Origin: Chromatiales bacterium
GTDB taxonomy: Bacteria > Pseudomonadota > Gammaproteobacteria > UBA6429 > Thiohalophilaceae
Direction of reading: 5' to 3'
DNA length: 64,000 nt
NCBI GenBank assembly: GCA_026984045.1
Contig: JALSSV010000029.1
Location: forward strand, 1-64,000
The translations under genes were made by a program, and so were the position numbers. The notes under the pieces were generated by a model that ran no database searches, was not told where the DNA came from, and saw nothing but the letters and a program-made list of their open reading frames with translations. Below are positions 8,283 through 17,086 of the stretch, one piece after another. Positions within the stretch are counted from its first letter, which is position 1; each line of letters begins with the position of its first letter.

Positions 8283-8622
8283 CGGCAGGTGGCGATGGGG
8301 GTTGGCCTGGCTGCTGCTGGCGCTGGCGGCGCAGGCCCCGGCCGAGGTACTGGACGACCCGACCCGCCCGCCCGGCCACCCTCTGCCCTCCAGCGGCAAG
8401 GCCAGGGTCCGCGGCTGGCATCTGACCGGGATCTGGATCCGCGACGGCCAGCGCCTGGCCCTGATCAACGGGCGCCTGGTCCGTCCCGGCCAGCACATCG
8501 ACGGCGCGCAACTGCTGACGGTGGGCCCCACCGCGGTGCGTCTGCGCAAGGGAGAACGAATCATCACGGTGCGGCTGCTGTCGCGCCGGGTCAAACAGGC
8601 CACTCCGGTGGCACGAAACTGA
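8275..8622 (+). CDS. mshK: MSHA biogenesis protein MshK (PilP-like)
   Basis: A small 115-residue protein with a signal peptide (hydrophobic stretch about 8-22, cut near AEVL) and the motif DPTRPPGHP, typical of MshK/PilP-type periplasmic proteins that connect the inner-membrane complex to the secretin. The start is GTG at 8275, overlapping mshJ by 8 bases. The rest, including LTGIWIRDGQRLALINGRLV, forms a small beta domain. Secretin mshL begins 7 bases after the stop. Confidence 0.75.
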   Translation: MSDGRWRWGLAWLLLALAAQAPAEVLDDPTRPPGHPLPSSGKARVRGWHLTGIWIRDGQRLALINGRLVRPGQHIDGAQLLTVGPTAVRLRKGERIITVRLLSRRVKQATPVARN

Positions 8623-8629
8623 GTCGCCA

Positions 8630-10441
8630 ATGAACAAGAATCATCCGTCTCGACTGTCTGCCGCCGCCATCGCCCTCCTTGTCGGGCTGGGGCTCGGCGG
8701 TTGTGCCACCCAACCGGAGCCGGGCACGGCACCCGATGCCGGGGCCCTGCCCGGGAGTCTGCTGCCGGAAATCGACGCCACCCTGGCCGATGCCGAGGCC
8801 AGCCGGCCCACGGCCCCGGCCACCACCGGTGACGTGGAACGGGCCCTGGTGCCGGCCCTGCCGCTGAACCTGCCCGAGCGGACCGGCATCGACACCGAGC
8901 CCCGTTTCGACATCAAGGTCAATCGCGCCCGCGCCCGTGACTTCTTCATGGGCCTGGTGGAAGGCACGCCCTACAACATGGTGGTCGATCCCAAGGTGCG
9001 CGGCCGGATCACGCTGGATCTGAAGAACGTCACCGTGCGCCAGGTGCTGGAGACGGTGCGCCGGGTGTTCGGCTACGACTACGAAGAGCACGATGGCAAC
9101 TTCATGGTGTATCCCAACACCATGACCACCCGCATCTTCAAGGTCGACTACCTGGACATCAAGCGCCGCGGCATCTCCCAGGTGCGGGTCAACTCGGGGC
9201 AGCTTACCGACGTGCGCCAGGGCAATCGCCTGAGTGGTGGCGGCCAGAGCACGAGTGCCGGCGGCTACACCCCCCTGGGGCAGAGCGGCCGGCGCGGCGT
9301 GCAGGCCAGCAGCCAGATCGATACGATCACCGAAAAGGCATTCTGGAAATCCTTCGCCAAGTCCATCCGGGCCCTGATCGGCACCGAGAAGGGGCGTTCG
9401 GTGGTGGTCTCGCCCGAATCGGGGCTGGTGGTGGTGCGGGCCATGCCTTCCGAGTTGCGCATGGTGGAGAAGTTCATCCACCAGACCCAGCGCAACGTGC
9501 AGCGCCAGGTGATCCTGGAGGCCAAGATCATCGAAGTGGAGCTCTCGGAACGTTTCCAGGCCGGCATCAACTGGTCGGCGCTGGCCCAGAGCGGCAGCAA
9601 CCAGGGCCTGATCAGCCACGTGGGCGGGGGATCGGTGTTCGACGTGAACCAGAATGGCCTGGGCTATTCCAACCTCAAGGGCAACAGTGGTGATCTCAAT
9701 CCGGCCAGCCCCACGCCGGTGAACGGCTCGCTCACCTCGGCCTTCGGCGGCGTATTCACCTTCGCCCTGTCACTGGGCACCAGTTTCAGCGCCTTCCTCG
9801 AGTTGCTCAAGGGGCAGGGCAACGTGCAGGTGCTCTCCAGTCCCAAGGTCTCCACCCTCAACAACACCAAGGCGGTGATCAAGGTGGGCCAGGAGGAGTT
9901 CTTCGTCACCAACGTCTACAGCAATACCGCGCTCACCTCCGGTGCCACCACCACCGGCAACAACGTGGAGCTGACGCCCTTCTTCTCCGGCGTGGTGCTC
10001 GACGTGGTGCCGCAGATCAGCGACACGGGGCGCGTGACCCTGTTCATCCATCCCACCATCAGCCGGGTGGATGAACAGGAGAAGAACGTGGCCGTCAGCG
10101 CCACCGATCAGCTCACCCTGCCACTGGCCTTCAGCACCGTGCGCGAATCGGACACCATCATCAACGCCCAGAGCGGCCAGGTGGTGGTGATCGGCGGGTT
10201 GATGCAGGACAAGATCCTCGACTTCGAGACCTCGGTGCCCTTCTTCGGCGAGTTGCCGCTGGTGGGTGAGCTGTTCCGGCACAAGGCCCAGCGCAAGGTC
10301 AAGAGCGAGCTGGTGATCCTGCTCAAACCGGTGGTGGTGGAAGGGGACGGCTCCGTGTGGCGGGAACAGATCCGCGCCCACCGGGCGCGTTTCGACAGCC
10401 TGCGCGATGCCGGTGGGGTGTCGCCGGCCCCGCAACCCTGA
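8630..10441 (+). CDS. mshL: MSHA pilus secretin MshL (outer-membrane channel lipoprotein)
   Basis: The 603-residue product is a secretin. It has a lipoprotein signal ending in LGGC (lipid-modified Cys at about residue 25), a secretin/TonB short N-domain (FFMGLVEGTPYNMVVDPKVRG), repeated N domains, and the C-terminal secretin core with SGQVVVIGGLMQD and VPFFGELPLVGELFR. A Ser/Gly-rich spacer (about 195-225) sits between N domains, as in other secretins. It forms the outer-membrane ring through which the pilus passes. Confidence 0.92.
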   Translation: MNKNHPSRLSAAAIALLVGLGLGGCATQPEPGTAPDAGALPGSLLPEIDATLADAEASRPTAPATTGDVERALVPALPLNLPERTGIDTEPRFDIKVNRARARDFFMGLVEGTPYNMVVDPKVRGRITLDLKNVTVRQVLETVRRVFGYDYEEHDGNFMVYPNTMTTRIFKVDYLDIKRRGISQVRVNSGQLTDVRQGNRLSGGGQSTSAGGYTPLGQSGRRGVQASSQIDTITEKAFWKSFAKSIRALIGTEKGRSVVVSPESGLVVVRAMPSELRMVEKFIHQTQRNVQRQVILEAKIIEVELSERFQAGINWSALAQSGSNQGLISHVGGGSVFDVNQNGLGYSNLKGNSGDLNPASPTPVNGSLTSAFGGVFTFALSLGTSFSAFLELLKGQGNVQVLSSPKVSTLNNTKAVIKVGQEEFFVTNVYSNTALTSGATTTGNNVELTPFFSGVVLDVVPQISDTGRVTLFIHPTISRVDEQEKNVAVSATDQLTLPLAFSTVRESDTIINAQSGQVVVIGGLMQDKILDFETSVPFFGELPLVGELFRHKAQRKVKSELVILLKPVVVEGDGSVWREQIRAHRARFDSLRDAGGVSPAPQP

Positions 10442-10460
10442 ATCGGAATCCGCGGCGCTC

Positions 10461-11387
10461 ATGTATCAGGAACATTTCGGACTGCGTGAACTGCCGTTCT
10501 CCATCACGCCGGACACCGGCTTCTTCTTCTCCTACGGCCACTACGCCGATGCCCTCAACACCCTGCTGGTGGCCCTGCGCACCGGCGAGGGTTTCATCAA
10601 GGTCACCGGCGAGGTGGGCACCGGCAAGACCCTGCTCTGCCGCAAGCTGCTGGCCACCCTGGATCGGCAGTTCGTGGCCGCCTACCTGCCCAACCCCCTG
10701 CTCACGCCCTACGGCCTGCAGAGCGCGGTGGCCGAGGAGCTGGGCGTGCCGGTGCAGGGCCAGCCCAATGCCCACCGGTTGCAGAAGCGGATCAGCGAAC
10801 GCATCCTGCACTTGAACGCCGAAGGCAAGCGGGTGGTGCTGTGCCTCGACGAGGCCCAGGCCATGCCCATCGAAACCCTGGAGACCCTGCGCCTGCTCAC
10901 CAACCTGGAAACCGAGAAGCGCAAGCTGCTGCAGGTGGTGCTGTTCGGCCAGCCGGAACTGGAAGAGAAGCTCAACCGGCCCGAGATCCGCCAGCTGCGC
11001 CAGCGCATCACCTTCGCCTATCGCCTGGAACCCATCGATCGGGAGGGCATGAACGCCTACGTGCAGCACCGGCTGATGGTGGCCGGCCACCAGGGCGGCG
11101 GCAGCCTGTTCCGGCCGCCGGCCCTGCAGCAGCTCTACCGGGCCAGCGGCGGCATCCCGCGGCTGGTCAACATCCTGGCCCACAAGTCGCTGATGGCCGC
11201 CTACGGGCGGGGCGACCCGGTGGTGGATCGCGAGCACGTGCGCATGGCCATCGCCGACACCGAAGACGTGGCAAGCCGCGATGGCCGGCGGAGCCTGTGG
11301 TGGCTGGCCGGCGGGTTGCTGGCGGCGTTGCTGGCGGCAGCGGGCTGGCTGCTCTGGCAGCGCCTGCAGCAGGGAGGCAGCCCATGA
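10461..11387 (+). CDS. mshM: MSHA biogenesis ATPase MshM (ExeA-like AAA)
   Basis: The start is the ATG at 10461 that gives MYQEHFGLRELPF, the usual beginning of ExeA/MshM proteins; upstream codons overlap mshL. The 308-residue product has Walker A GEVGTGKT (about 52-59), Walker B VVLCLDEAQ, and a C-terminal membrane helix (LWWLAGGLLAALLAAAGWLLW). ExeA-type ATPases help insert or assemble secretins through peptidoglycan. It lies 19 bases after mshL and overlaps mshN. Confidence 0.88.
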   Translation: MYQEHFGLRELPFSITPDTGFFFSYGHYADALNTLLVALRTGEGFIKVTGEVGTGKTLLCRKLLATLDRQFVAAYLPNPLLTPYGLQSAVAEELGVPVQGQPNAHRLQKRISERILHLNAEGKRVVLCLDEAQAMPIETLETLRLLTNLETEKRKLLQVVLFGQPELEEKLNRPEIRQLRQRITFAYRLEPIDREGMNAYVQHRLMVAGHQGGGSLFRPPALQQLYRASGGIPRLVNILAHKSLMAAYGRGDPVVDREHVRMAIADTEDVASRDGRRSLWWLAGGLLAALLAAAGWLLWQRLQQGGSP

Positions 11388-12502
11388 GCCTGATCAACCA
11401 GATGCTGCGGGATCTCGATCGCCGCCAGGATCGCACGGACGGTCCGGGCGCGGTGCCCCCCGCCTACCGCAAGGGGCCGCCGCGCCGTTCGCCCTGGCTG
11501 ATTCTGGCCTTCGCCGCCAGCGTGCCGCTGGCTGGCTTGGTCGGCTGGCTGGCCTGGGAGCAGTTCTCGGGGGCTTCCGCGGCCGGTTCGGTGCCCGCTT
11601 CTGCCAGCGGGGCCCATGCACCCGCCGGTTCCGCGCAGGCGGCCGGCGTCGCCCACCCCGCAAGGCCCCGGCCAAAGGCAGCGTCGCGCCCCGGCGCATC
11701 GCGGTCCGCACCGCAATCCGCGCATCGCCCCGCTCAGGCGGCAAAGCCGGCGCCGGCTTTGCGGCAGCCGGCGGCCGAAAGGCGGGAACCGGCGCCGCGA
11801 TCGGCGGCCGCGAGGAAGGTGCCCGCCCCGCCAGCGGTGGGCGTGGCCGAAGCCTCGCCCACCTCCTCCGATGACGGGATGGAGTCGGGTACGGTGCGCA
11901 AGTCGCCCCGCCCCGTCACGCCCTTGCAACGTGCCGAGGAACACTACCGCCGTGCCTACACCCTGCTCAGCCAGGGCCGTCAGACCCGGGGCGAGGCGGC
12001 CCTGCGCCAGGCGCTGGCGGCCGCGCCCGGGCACGAGAAGGCCCGCGAGCTGCTGGCCCTGGTGCTGATCCGCGGCGGCCGCCTGGTGGAGGCCGGCGAG
12101 GTGTTGCGTAAAGGGCTGCAGCGCAACCCGGGCAACCTCAAGCTGGTCCGGATCTACGCCGAGGTCCTCGATCGGCAGCAGCACACGCCGGTGGCCGTGC
12201 GCCTGCTGGAGCGGTACCGGCCGGCGCGAATCGAGCAGGATCCGGCCTATTTCGCCCTGCTGGCCGCCTACGACCGCAAGCTGGAACGGCACCGGCAGGC
12301 GGCGGACCTCTATCGCGAACTCACCCGCTTGCAGCCCGACAACGGTCTGTGGTGGATCGGTCTTGGCCTCTCTCTCGAGGCACTCGATCAGCCGGTGGCG
12401 GCCGCCGAGGCCTACCGCAAGGCCCGCGACACCGGCTCCCTGAACGCCACCCTGCGCCGTTTCGTGGCCGGCAAGCTCCAGGCGGGGGAAGACGCCCCGT
12501 AG
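11384..12502 (+). CDS. mshN: MSHA biogenesis TPR protein MshN
   Basis: The start at 11384 gives MSLINQMLRDLDRRQ, the characteristic MshN/GspB-like N-terminus, with GGGAGG-type RBS upstream and a four-base overlap with mshM. The 372-residue product has one transmembrane helix (about residues 38-60), a long Ala/Pro/Arg linker (about 65-170) and C-terminal TPR repeats (about 180-360). It is the last gene of the msh run. The pilin, prepilin and motor genes usually found after it (mshE, G, F, B, A, C, D, O, P, Q) are absent. Confidence 0.83.
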   Translation: MSLINQMLRDLDRRQDRTDGPGAVPPAYRKGPPRRSPWLILAFAASVPLAGLVGWLAWEQFSGASAAGSVPASASGAHAPAGSAQAAGVAHPARPRPKAASRPGASRSAPQSAHRPAQAAKPAPALRQPAAERREPAPRSAAARKVPAPPAVGVAEASPTSSDDGMESGTVRKSPRPVTPLQRAEEHYRRAYTLLSQGRQTRGEAALRQALAAAPGHEKARELLALVLIRGGRLVEAGEVLRKGLQRNPGNLKLVRIYAEVLDRQQHTPVAVRLLERYRPARIEQDPAYFALLAAYDRKLERHRQAADLYRELTRLQPDNGLWWIGLGLSLEALDQPVAAAEAYRKARDTGSLNATLRRFVAGKLQAGEDAP

Positions 12503-12752
12503 ACTTCCCCACCCCCTGTCTCTCTGCCCGAGACGAGTGCCTGGGAGGCATCGCCGTTTTCAATGAAGCCGATGCGGTGAAACCGTGAGGGAAGGGGAAA
12601 TCGCGGAAGGGCTTTTTCAACAGCCCGATCAGGGCCAAGCCACGGGCGGGACGCTCGGCTTGTCCAAACTGTGAACTCCATCCATGGCGGCCGGTCCAAT
12701 CCGTACCTATACTGCAATCAGGATCGGCAATTTCGGCCGGAACGGCTCTCTC

Positions 12753-13337
12753 ATGCGCATCTTCCCCGTTATCATTGTCCTGTTTTGCGCCACCGCCCTC
12801 CCCGGGCCGGTGCGGGCCAGCGAAGCCGGCCTGCGCTGGCAGGTGGACTACAAACAGGTGCGCCTGGACGAACTCGGCCGTCGGATCATCACTCCCGAGT
12901 TCATGAGCCTCAGCCCCGAGGTGGGCACCCAGTTCGATCAATACGATGCGCGGATCCTCTATCCGGTGCGCGAGCAGGGTCTGCGGCTGGATTTCGGCCT
13001 GCACCTGCGCCATATCGAAGGCTATGCCAACAGTCCGGCCGCGGGCGCCGATGCGGCGCTGGCGCGCACCACCCTCAACACCACCATTCCCTCGTTCTAT
13101 GCCTCGGCCCTGTTCGATCTCCCCTTCCAGGGCCTCTCGGCCGGCATCGAGGGCAGCCGTTCCGGTTTCTCCGACCGCCTGTTCGACTACCGGGCCAAGC
13201 TCCAGTACCGGTGGCGCAACGGTCTTGGCCTGCAGGGCGGCTGGCAACACCAGCAGATGACCCTCGATCCCGAGCTCGACAGCGGCCCCGTGTTCACCCA
13301 TTTCGGCCCCTATCTGGATCTGCGCTGGCGGTTTTGA
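12753..13337 (+). CDS. predicted outer-membrane beta-barrel protein
   Basis: The start is placed at the ATG that directly precedes a signal peptide (MRIFPVIIVLFCATALPGPVRA, cut before SEA). The mature part (about 172 residues) has alternating hydrophobic/polar strands and ends in LDLRWRF, a terminal Phe typical of outer-membrane barrels. It resembles small TIGR04219-type barrel proteins, but I cannot assign a named family. A TATACT box lies at 12708-12713, about 40 bases upstream. It is separate from the msh operon by 250 bases. Confidence 0.6.
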   Translation: MRIFPVIIVLFCATALPGPVRASEAGLRWQVDYKQVRLDELGRRIITPEFMSLSPEVGTQFDQYDARILYPVREQGLRLDFGLHLRHIEGYANSPAAGADAALARTTLNTTIPSFYASALFDLPFQGLSAGIEGSRSGFSDRLFDYRAKLQYRWRNGLGLQGGWQHQQMTLDPELDSGPVFTHFGPYLDLRWRF

Positions 13338-13447
13338 GTCGCGGGTAGGGGGTAGCGGGTTACTGGTCGCCGGGAACGGCGTTGGTGAAACGGCTTCGAG
13401 CGGGTTGCCTGCGAGACGGGGTTTAGAACAATCCTGCCAGCCACCCG

Positions 13448-13918
13448 CTACTCGCCCCCAAAATGCCCCCAGTGTGCATCCGGCAGCAGCCGGGGGAAGT
13501 CCTCGCCCTCCACCCGCACCAGTTCCAGGTGATCGCCGGCCTCGAAGAACACGCTGGCCAGGGCGCGCAGACTTTCGTCGGCATAGGTCTCCAGGCCCCA
13601 GGCCGGGCCCACCGGCGGGATCGCGCCCGGCGCGCAGTCGGGGAACAGCCGATCCACGTCGTCCTCGGCGGCCAGTACCATCTCCCGTCCGGCGGCTTCG
13701 GACAGGGCGTGCAGGTGCAGCCAGCCGTCGGCGGGAATCACCGCCATGGCAAAGCGACCCGACTCGTCGCGCACCAGGACCGCCTTGGCGATGTGATCCG
13801 GCGGCACGTGTGCCGCGTTCGCGGTTTCCCGGCTCGACAGCGTGCGCGGGTGGGGCAGGAGATCGTAGTCCACGCCACGTTGCCGCAGCCAGGTTTCAAG
13901 GGTCTTGGACATGGTCAT
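13448..13918 (-). CDS. YbaK/aminoacyl-tRNA deacylase domain protein
   Basis: The product (156 residues from the ATG at 13918; a second ATG lies two codons later) matches the YbaK/ProX editing-domain family: VDYDLLPHPRTLSSRETANAAHVPPDHIAKAVLVRD, with the conserved Lys in IAKAV that is catalytic in ProXp proteins. These free-standing domains deacylate mischarged tRNAs such as Ala- or Cys-tRNAPro. The exact specificity is not clear. Upstream, toward 14202, lies a large hairpin repeat. Confidence 0.85.
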   Translation of the reverse strand: MTMSKTLETWLRQRGVDYDLLPHPRTLSSRETANAAHVPPDHIAKAVLVRDESGRFAMAVIPADGWLHLHALSEAAGREMVLAAEDDVDRLFPDCAPGAIPPVGPAWGLETYADESLRALASVFFEAGDHLELVRVEGEDFPRLLPDAHWGHFGGE

Positions 13919-13984
13919 GGCCGGGTTCTCGCGTGTGTTCGTGGCAAATTCAACTATCAGGTCAAAGATGATTACAGGAACAGA

Positions 13985-14096
13985 GCCCTTCGGAGCCGGG
14001 AGCCGGTTCGTGACCGTCGGCGGCAGGGAGGCGACCGTCGAGCCTACAGGGAGGTATTTACGGCGTGTCGCGAACCGGCTCCCGGCTCCGAAGGGC
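13985..14096. repeat. long hairpin repeat, family copy A
   Basis: Perfect 26-bp inverted arms (13985-14010 and 14071-14096) enclose a 60-base loop. The loop holds TGACCGTCGGCGGCAGGGA and GTATTTACGGCGTGTC. Both also occur, with minor changes, in the loop of the hairpin at 28492-28580 (minus strand), although the arms of the two are unrelated. It lies in the divergent gap between the YbaK-type gene and the 82-residue protein gene. Confidence 0.8.
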
Positions 14097-14201
14097 GGTG
14101 CCTGGGATGGCCAGTGTTGCCGAAGTGTCTCGTATCCGGGATTTCCATTTATTATTGCAAGCGTAGGCCCGATGGTCGGAAGTTGCCAGTAAGCTCGAGT
14201 C

Positions 14202-14450
14202 ATGCCCAACACCCCGCTCGAACTTCAGGTCGAGATCCGGCAGGACGAACGCGGCGAACCCCTGCCCTGGCGCTTCCACTTCGGCCGCCGGCCGGTGGAA
14301 GTGGTGGCGGTACAGGATCGCTGGATCGGGCCCGACTACCGCTACTTCAAGCTGCTGGGCGACGACGGAGGCACCTACATCCTGCGCCAGGATCTCGATC
14401 ACCCTCGCTGGGAACTGATCCTGTTCGATGCCCGCGGCCTGCGCGAATGA
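14202..14450 (+). CDS. small conserved hypothetical protein, 82 residues
   Basis: A short acidic protein with [18 protein letters not shown]...[17 protein letters not shown]. The order (basic patch, D-R-W, then Y-x-L...Y-x-L) recalls the small DUF6504-like proteins, but I cannot confirm this. It has a credible length and codon usage, and lies 19 bases before the dodecin gene on the same strand, so co-expression is likely. Confidence 0.6.
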   Translation: MPNTPLELQVEIRQDERGEPLPWRFHFGRRPVEVVAVQDRWIGPDYRYFKLLGDDGGTYILRQDLDHPRWELILFDARGLRE

Positions 14451-14469
14451 CCCCACCGGGAGAACCCCC

Positions 14470-14676
14470 ATGCAAGACCATGTCTACAAACTGATCGAAA
14501 TCGTCGGCTCCTCCACCGAAAGCTCCGACAAGGCCATCGAGAACGCCATCGCCAAGGCCGGCGAAAGCCTGCACCACCTCGACTGGTTCGAGGTGGTGGA
14601 AACCCGTGGCCATCTGCGGGAAGGGCGCATCGCCCACTGGCAGGTCAAGGTGAAGATCGGTTTCCGCCTGGACTGA
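14470..14676 (+). CDS. dodecin (flavin-binding dodecamer)
   Basis: The 68-residue product matches dodecin over its full length: [23 protein letters not shown], then [11 protein letters not shown] and [11 protein letters not shown]. Dodecins form hollow twelve-subunit shells that store and shield flavins; the Trp in LDWFEV stacks on the isoalloxazine ring. RBS-like GGGAG lies 10 bases upstream. It is probably expressed with its small neighbours on both sides. Confidence 0.93.
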   Translation: MQDHVYKLIEIVGSSTESSDKAIENAIAKAGESLHHLDWFEVVETRGHLREGRIAHWQVKVKIGFRLD

Positions 14677-14682
14677 ATCGCC

Positions 14683-14799
14683 GTGAAATGGGTGTGGCTC
14701 ATCCTCGGCCTGATCCTGATCGTGCTGATCGGCAATCTCCTGATGCTCGGTCGCGGGCCGGGGGCGCGGCGCAAGCCGCCGGAAAGGAGTAACGAGTGA
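14683..14799 (+). CDS. small single-pass membrane protein (DUF2897-like), 38 residues
   Basis: A GTG start at 14683, 6 bases after the dodecin stop, opens a 38-codon frame: MKWVWLILGLILIVLIGNLL then a basic tail (GRGPGARRKPPERSNE). One membrane helix followed by positively charged residues and the GNLLML junction resemble the DUF2897 family. The gene is too short for ordinary length cut-offs. Its tail is encoded partly by a REP-like GCGGCGCAAGCCGC sequence. Confidence 0.5.
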   Translation: MKWVWLILGLILIVLIGNLLMLGRGPGARRKPPERSNE

Positions 14800-14859
14800 C
14801 AAGGGGCGAGGGGCGAGGAAATACGCTGCACGGATGTTTGTACGGACCATGTTCCTGGC

Positions 14860-15567
14860 TCAACCCAGCCGTTTCGTGGCCCTGGCCGCGGCCCAGACCA
14901 CGACCCGTTCGGCGCCGGTGCGCCGGAGCAGGCGGGCGATTTCGCCCACCGTGCTTCCGGTGGTGACCACGTCGTCCACGATGGCCACGTGCGAGCCGGG
15001 AAGGGGGGCGGCCAGTTCGAAGGCGCCGCGCAGGTTGCGGCGGCGCGCCTTGGCGTCCAGTCCCTGCTGGGGCGGGGTGGGCCGGATGCGGCGCAGGGCG
15101 GCGGGCAGCAGGGGCAGGTCGAGGCGGCGGGCCGCGAAGCGGGCGATCTCCACGGCCTGGTTGAAGCCCCGCTGGCGCAGGCGGGCCGCGTGCAGGGGCA
15201 CGGGCAGCAGGCAATCGGGGCGGGTCCGGTCGCTGACCGCTTCGGCCAGCAGGTGCCCCAGCAGGCGCGCGGCCGGCAGCCGTTCGCGGAACTTCAGGGC
15301 GCCGACGAAGCCGGGCACCGGCGTCTCCCAGGCCAGGGCCGCCACCAGCGTGTCGAAGGGCGGGGGGCGCCGCAGGCAGCGGCCGCAGGGCAGGTCGGTG
15401 GGGGCGGGGAGGGCTTCGCCGCAGCGTGGGCAGGGATGGGCGGTGCGCGGCAGATCGGCCTGGCAGGGTGGGCAGAGGCCGGATGGCGACCGGGTGTCCG
15501 CACCGCACAGCAGGCAGGGGAAGCCTGGGCGGAAAATCTGGTCGATCCGTAACCAGTTGTAAACCAT
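14860..15567 (-). CDS. comF: ComF/GntX family phosphoribosyltransferase-like protein
   Basis: The 235-residue product has the ComF layout: an N-terminal Cys-rich zinc region (CLLCGAD, CPPC, CPRCGE, CGRC), the LLPVPLH...RQRGFNQA block, and a PRPP-binding loop VAIVDDVVTTGSTV. ComF proteins assist DNA uptake in competent bacteria; the E. coli relative GntX is linked to phosphorus-source use. It is divergent from the biotin operon. Its first codons overlap the BirA-like left half-site, so it could share the biotin control region. Confidence 0.9.
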   Translation of the reverse strand: MVYNWLRIDQIFRPGFPCLLCGADTRSPSGLCPPCQADLPRTAHPCPRCGEALPAPTDLPCGRCLRRPPPFDTLVAALAWETPVPGFVGALKFRERLPAARLLGHLLAEAVSDRTRPDCLLPVPLHAARLRQRGFNQAVEIARFAARRLDLPLLPAALRRIRPTPPQQGLDAKARRRNLRGAFELAAPLPGSHVAIVDDVVTTGSTVGEIARLLRRTGAERVVVWAAARATKRLG

Positions 15568-15589
15568 GTGCGTCCCTGCGAGTTGACAG
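15557..15589. promoter_or_regulatory. BirA-like biotin operator
   Basis: TTGTAAACC (15557-15565) is a perfect left half of the known BirA operator consensus (TTGTAAACC-N14-16-GGTTTACAA). It is followed after 15 bases by AGTTGACAG, a weaker match (6 of 9) to the right half. The right half overlaps the -35 box of the promoter at 15583, so bound BirA would block RNA polymerase. Confidence 0.6.
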
Positions 15590-15610
15590 GTGGCGTCCTG
15601 CCCCTAGAAT
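15583..15610 (+). promoter_or_regulatory. sigma70 promoter of the biotin operon
   Basis: A perfect -35 TTGACA (15583-15588), a 16-base spacer and -10 TAGAAT (15605-15610) lie 38 bases before the first gene of the operon. It is one of the best consensus promoters in the window. Confidence 0.75.
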
Positions 15611-15648
15611 GGCGGTCCCGTTTCCTCCAAGTCTAGACTCAGGTTCCC

Positions 15649-16122
15649 ATGGAATCCAATCCCCCCGGTGTCTCCGGCGGCACCCGCGAGATCTCCGCCG
15701 CCAATGCGCGCCTGATGGCCCGCCTCTTCTACCTGGGCAATCTGCTGGCCTTCCTGCCCGGCCTGGTGGTGGCGCCCTTCCTGTTCATCACCGAGCCGGC
15801 GAAGACCATGATGATCTTCATGTTCCTGCTGATGGTGGTGCCGCCGATCCTGTGGTTCGGCATCTCCATCATGGTCTACATCGTCGCCCGCCACCATCCC
15901 AATCCCCGCGTCGGCCATCACACCCAGCAGGCGGCCTACCTATTCTACGGCGCCCTGGGGGTCATCATCCCGGTGGGCACCTTCTTCGGCACCGACTGGA
16001 AGCTGTGGATCGTCACCGGCGGCCTGGTGGCGCTGGTGGTGGTGCCCTGGTCGGCCCTGGCCCTGTGGCGCATCCGCCGGGAGGACTGGCAGGACACCAC
16101 CTATGAGGCCGAACACCTATGA
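15649..16122 (+). CDS. unknown four-helix membrane protein heading the biotin operon
   Basis: The 157-residue protein has four hydrophobic segments (about 27-48, 56-80, 95-115 and 122-143) and ends in a charged tail ([17 protein letters not shown]). I recognise no domain or catalytic motif. It is the first gene after the biotin promoter and its last four bases overlap bioB (ATGA), so it is transcribed and translated with biotin genes. A role in biotin or precursor movement, or in the membrane supply of pimeloyl intermediates, is conceivable but purely contextual. It does not look like BioY. Confidence 0.75.
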   Translation: MESNPPGVSGGTREISAANARLMARLFYLGNLLAFLPGLVVAPFLFITEPAKTMMIFMFLLMVVPPILWFGISIMVYIVARHHPNPRVGHHTQQAAYLFYGALGVIIPVGTFFGTDWKLWIVTGGLVALVVVPWSALALWRIRREDWQDTTYEAEHL

Positions 16123-17063
16123 GCGAGATCCGTCATGACTGGCGCGACGCCGAAATCGCCGCGCTCTACGAACTGCCCTTCAACGATCTGCTGTTTCGCG
16201 CCCAGCAGGTGCACCGCGCCCACTTCGATCCCAACCAGGTGCAGGTGAGCACCCTGCTGTCCATCAAGACCGGGCGCTGTCCCGAGGACTGCGGCTACTG
16301 CCCCCAGTCGGTGCGCTACGACACGGGCCTGGAGGACGAGCCCCTGCTGCCGGTGGACGAGGTGCTGGCACAGGCCCGCGCCGCTCGCGAGCGGGGCGCC
16401 AGCCGCTTCTGCATGGGCGCCGCCTGGCGCGCGCCGAAGGATCGGGATCTCGACCGGGTGGTGGAGATGGTGCGCGAGGTCAAGGCCATGGGCCTGGAGA
16501 CCTGTCTGACCCTGGGCATGCTCACCGAGGCCCAGACCGCGCGCCTGCGCGAGGCCGGCCTCGACTACTACAACCACAACCTCGATACCTCGCCCGACTT
16601 CTACGGCGAGATCATCACCACCCGCACCTACCAGGACCGGCTCGATACCCTGGCCCGGGTGCGCGAGGCGGGGATCAAGGTCTGCTGCGGCGGGATCGTC
16701 GGCATGGGCGAGGATCGGGCCGATCGCATCGGCCTGCTGCGCGAGCTGGCCAACCAGCCGCAGCATCCCGAGAGCGTGCCCATCAACCTGCTGGTGAAGG
16801 TGGAGGGCACGCCCCTGGCCGAGGCCGAGGATCTGGATCCCATTGAGTTCGTGCGCACCATCGCCGTGGCGCGGATCCTCATGCCGAAGTCCTGGGTGCG
16901 CCTGTCCGCCGGGCGCGAGGCCATGGACGACGCCCAGCAGGCCCTGTGCTTCCTGGCCGGCGCCAACTCCGTCTTCTACGGCGAGAAGCTCCTCACCACC
17001 CCCAACCCGGCGGCGGATCGGGACCGGGCCCTGTTCGACCGGCTCGGCCTGCAGGCCGTGTGA
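16119..17063 (+). CDS. bioB: biotin synthase
   Basis: The 314-residue radical-SAM enzyme converts dethiobiotin to biotin by inserting sulfur. The [4Fe-4S] cluster motif is CPEDCGYC (Cys54, Cys58, Cys61). The [2Fe-2S] cluster region is also visible: YYNHNLDTS, and [10 protein letters not shown] later, with the final RLSAGREAM block that supplies the Arg ligand. The start overlaps the preceding membrane-protein gene. It is the second gene of the bio operon. Confidence 0.96.
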   Translation: MSEIRHDWRDAEIAALYELPFNDLLFRAQQVHRAHFDPNQVQVSTLLSIKTGRCPEDCGYCPQSVRYDTGLEDEPLLPVDEVLAQARAARERGASRFCMGAAWRAPKDRDLDRVVEMVREVKAMGLETCLTLGMLTEAQTARLREAGLDYYNHNLDTSPDFYGEIITTRTYQDRLDTLARVREAGIKVCCGGIVGMGEDRADRIGLLRELANQPQHPESVPINLLVKVEGTPLAEAEDLDPIEFVRTIAVARILMPKSWVRLSAGREAMDDAQQALCFLAGANSVFYGEKLLTTPNPAADRDRALFDRLGLQAV

Positions 17064-17086
17064 GGCCGCCCCGCGGCGCCCCCGCC

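Noticed and set aside
14756-14780. REP-like GCGGCGCAAGCCGC near 14765
   Set aside because: It falls inside the C-terminal codons of the 38-residue membrane protein and lacks the flanking GGAG/GA parts, so it was not counted as a family copy.
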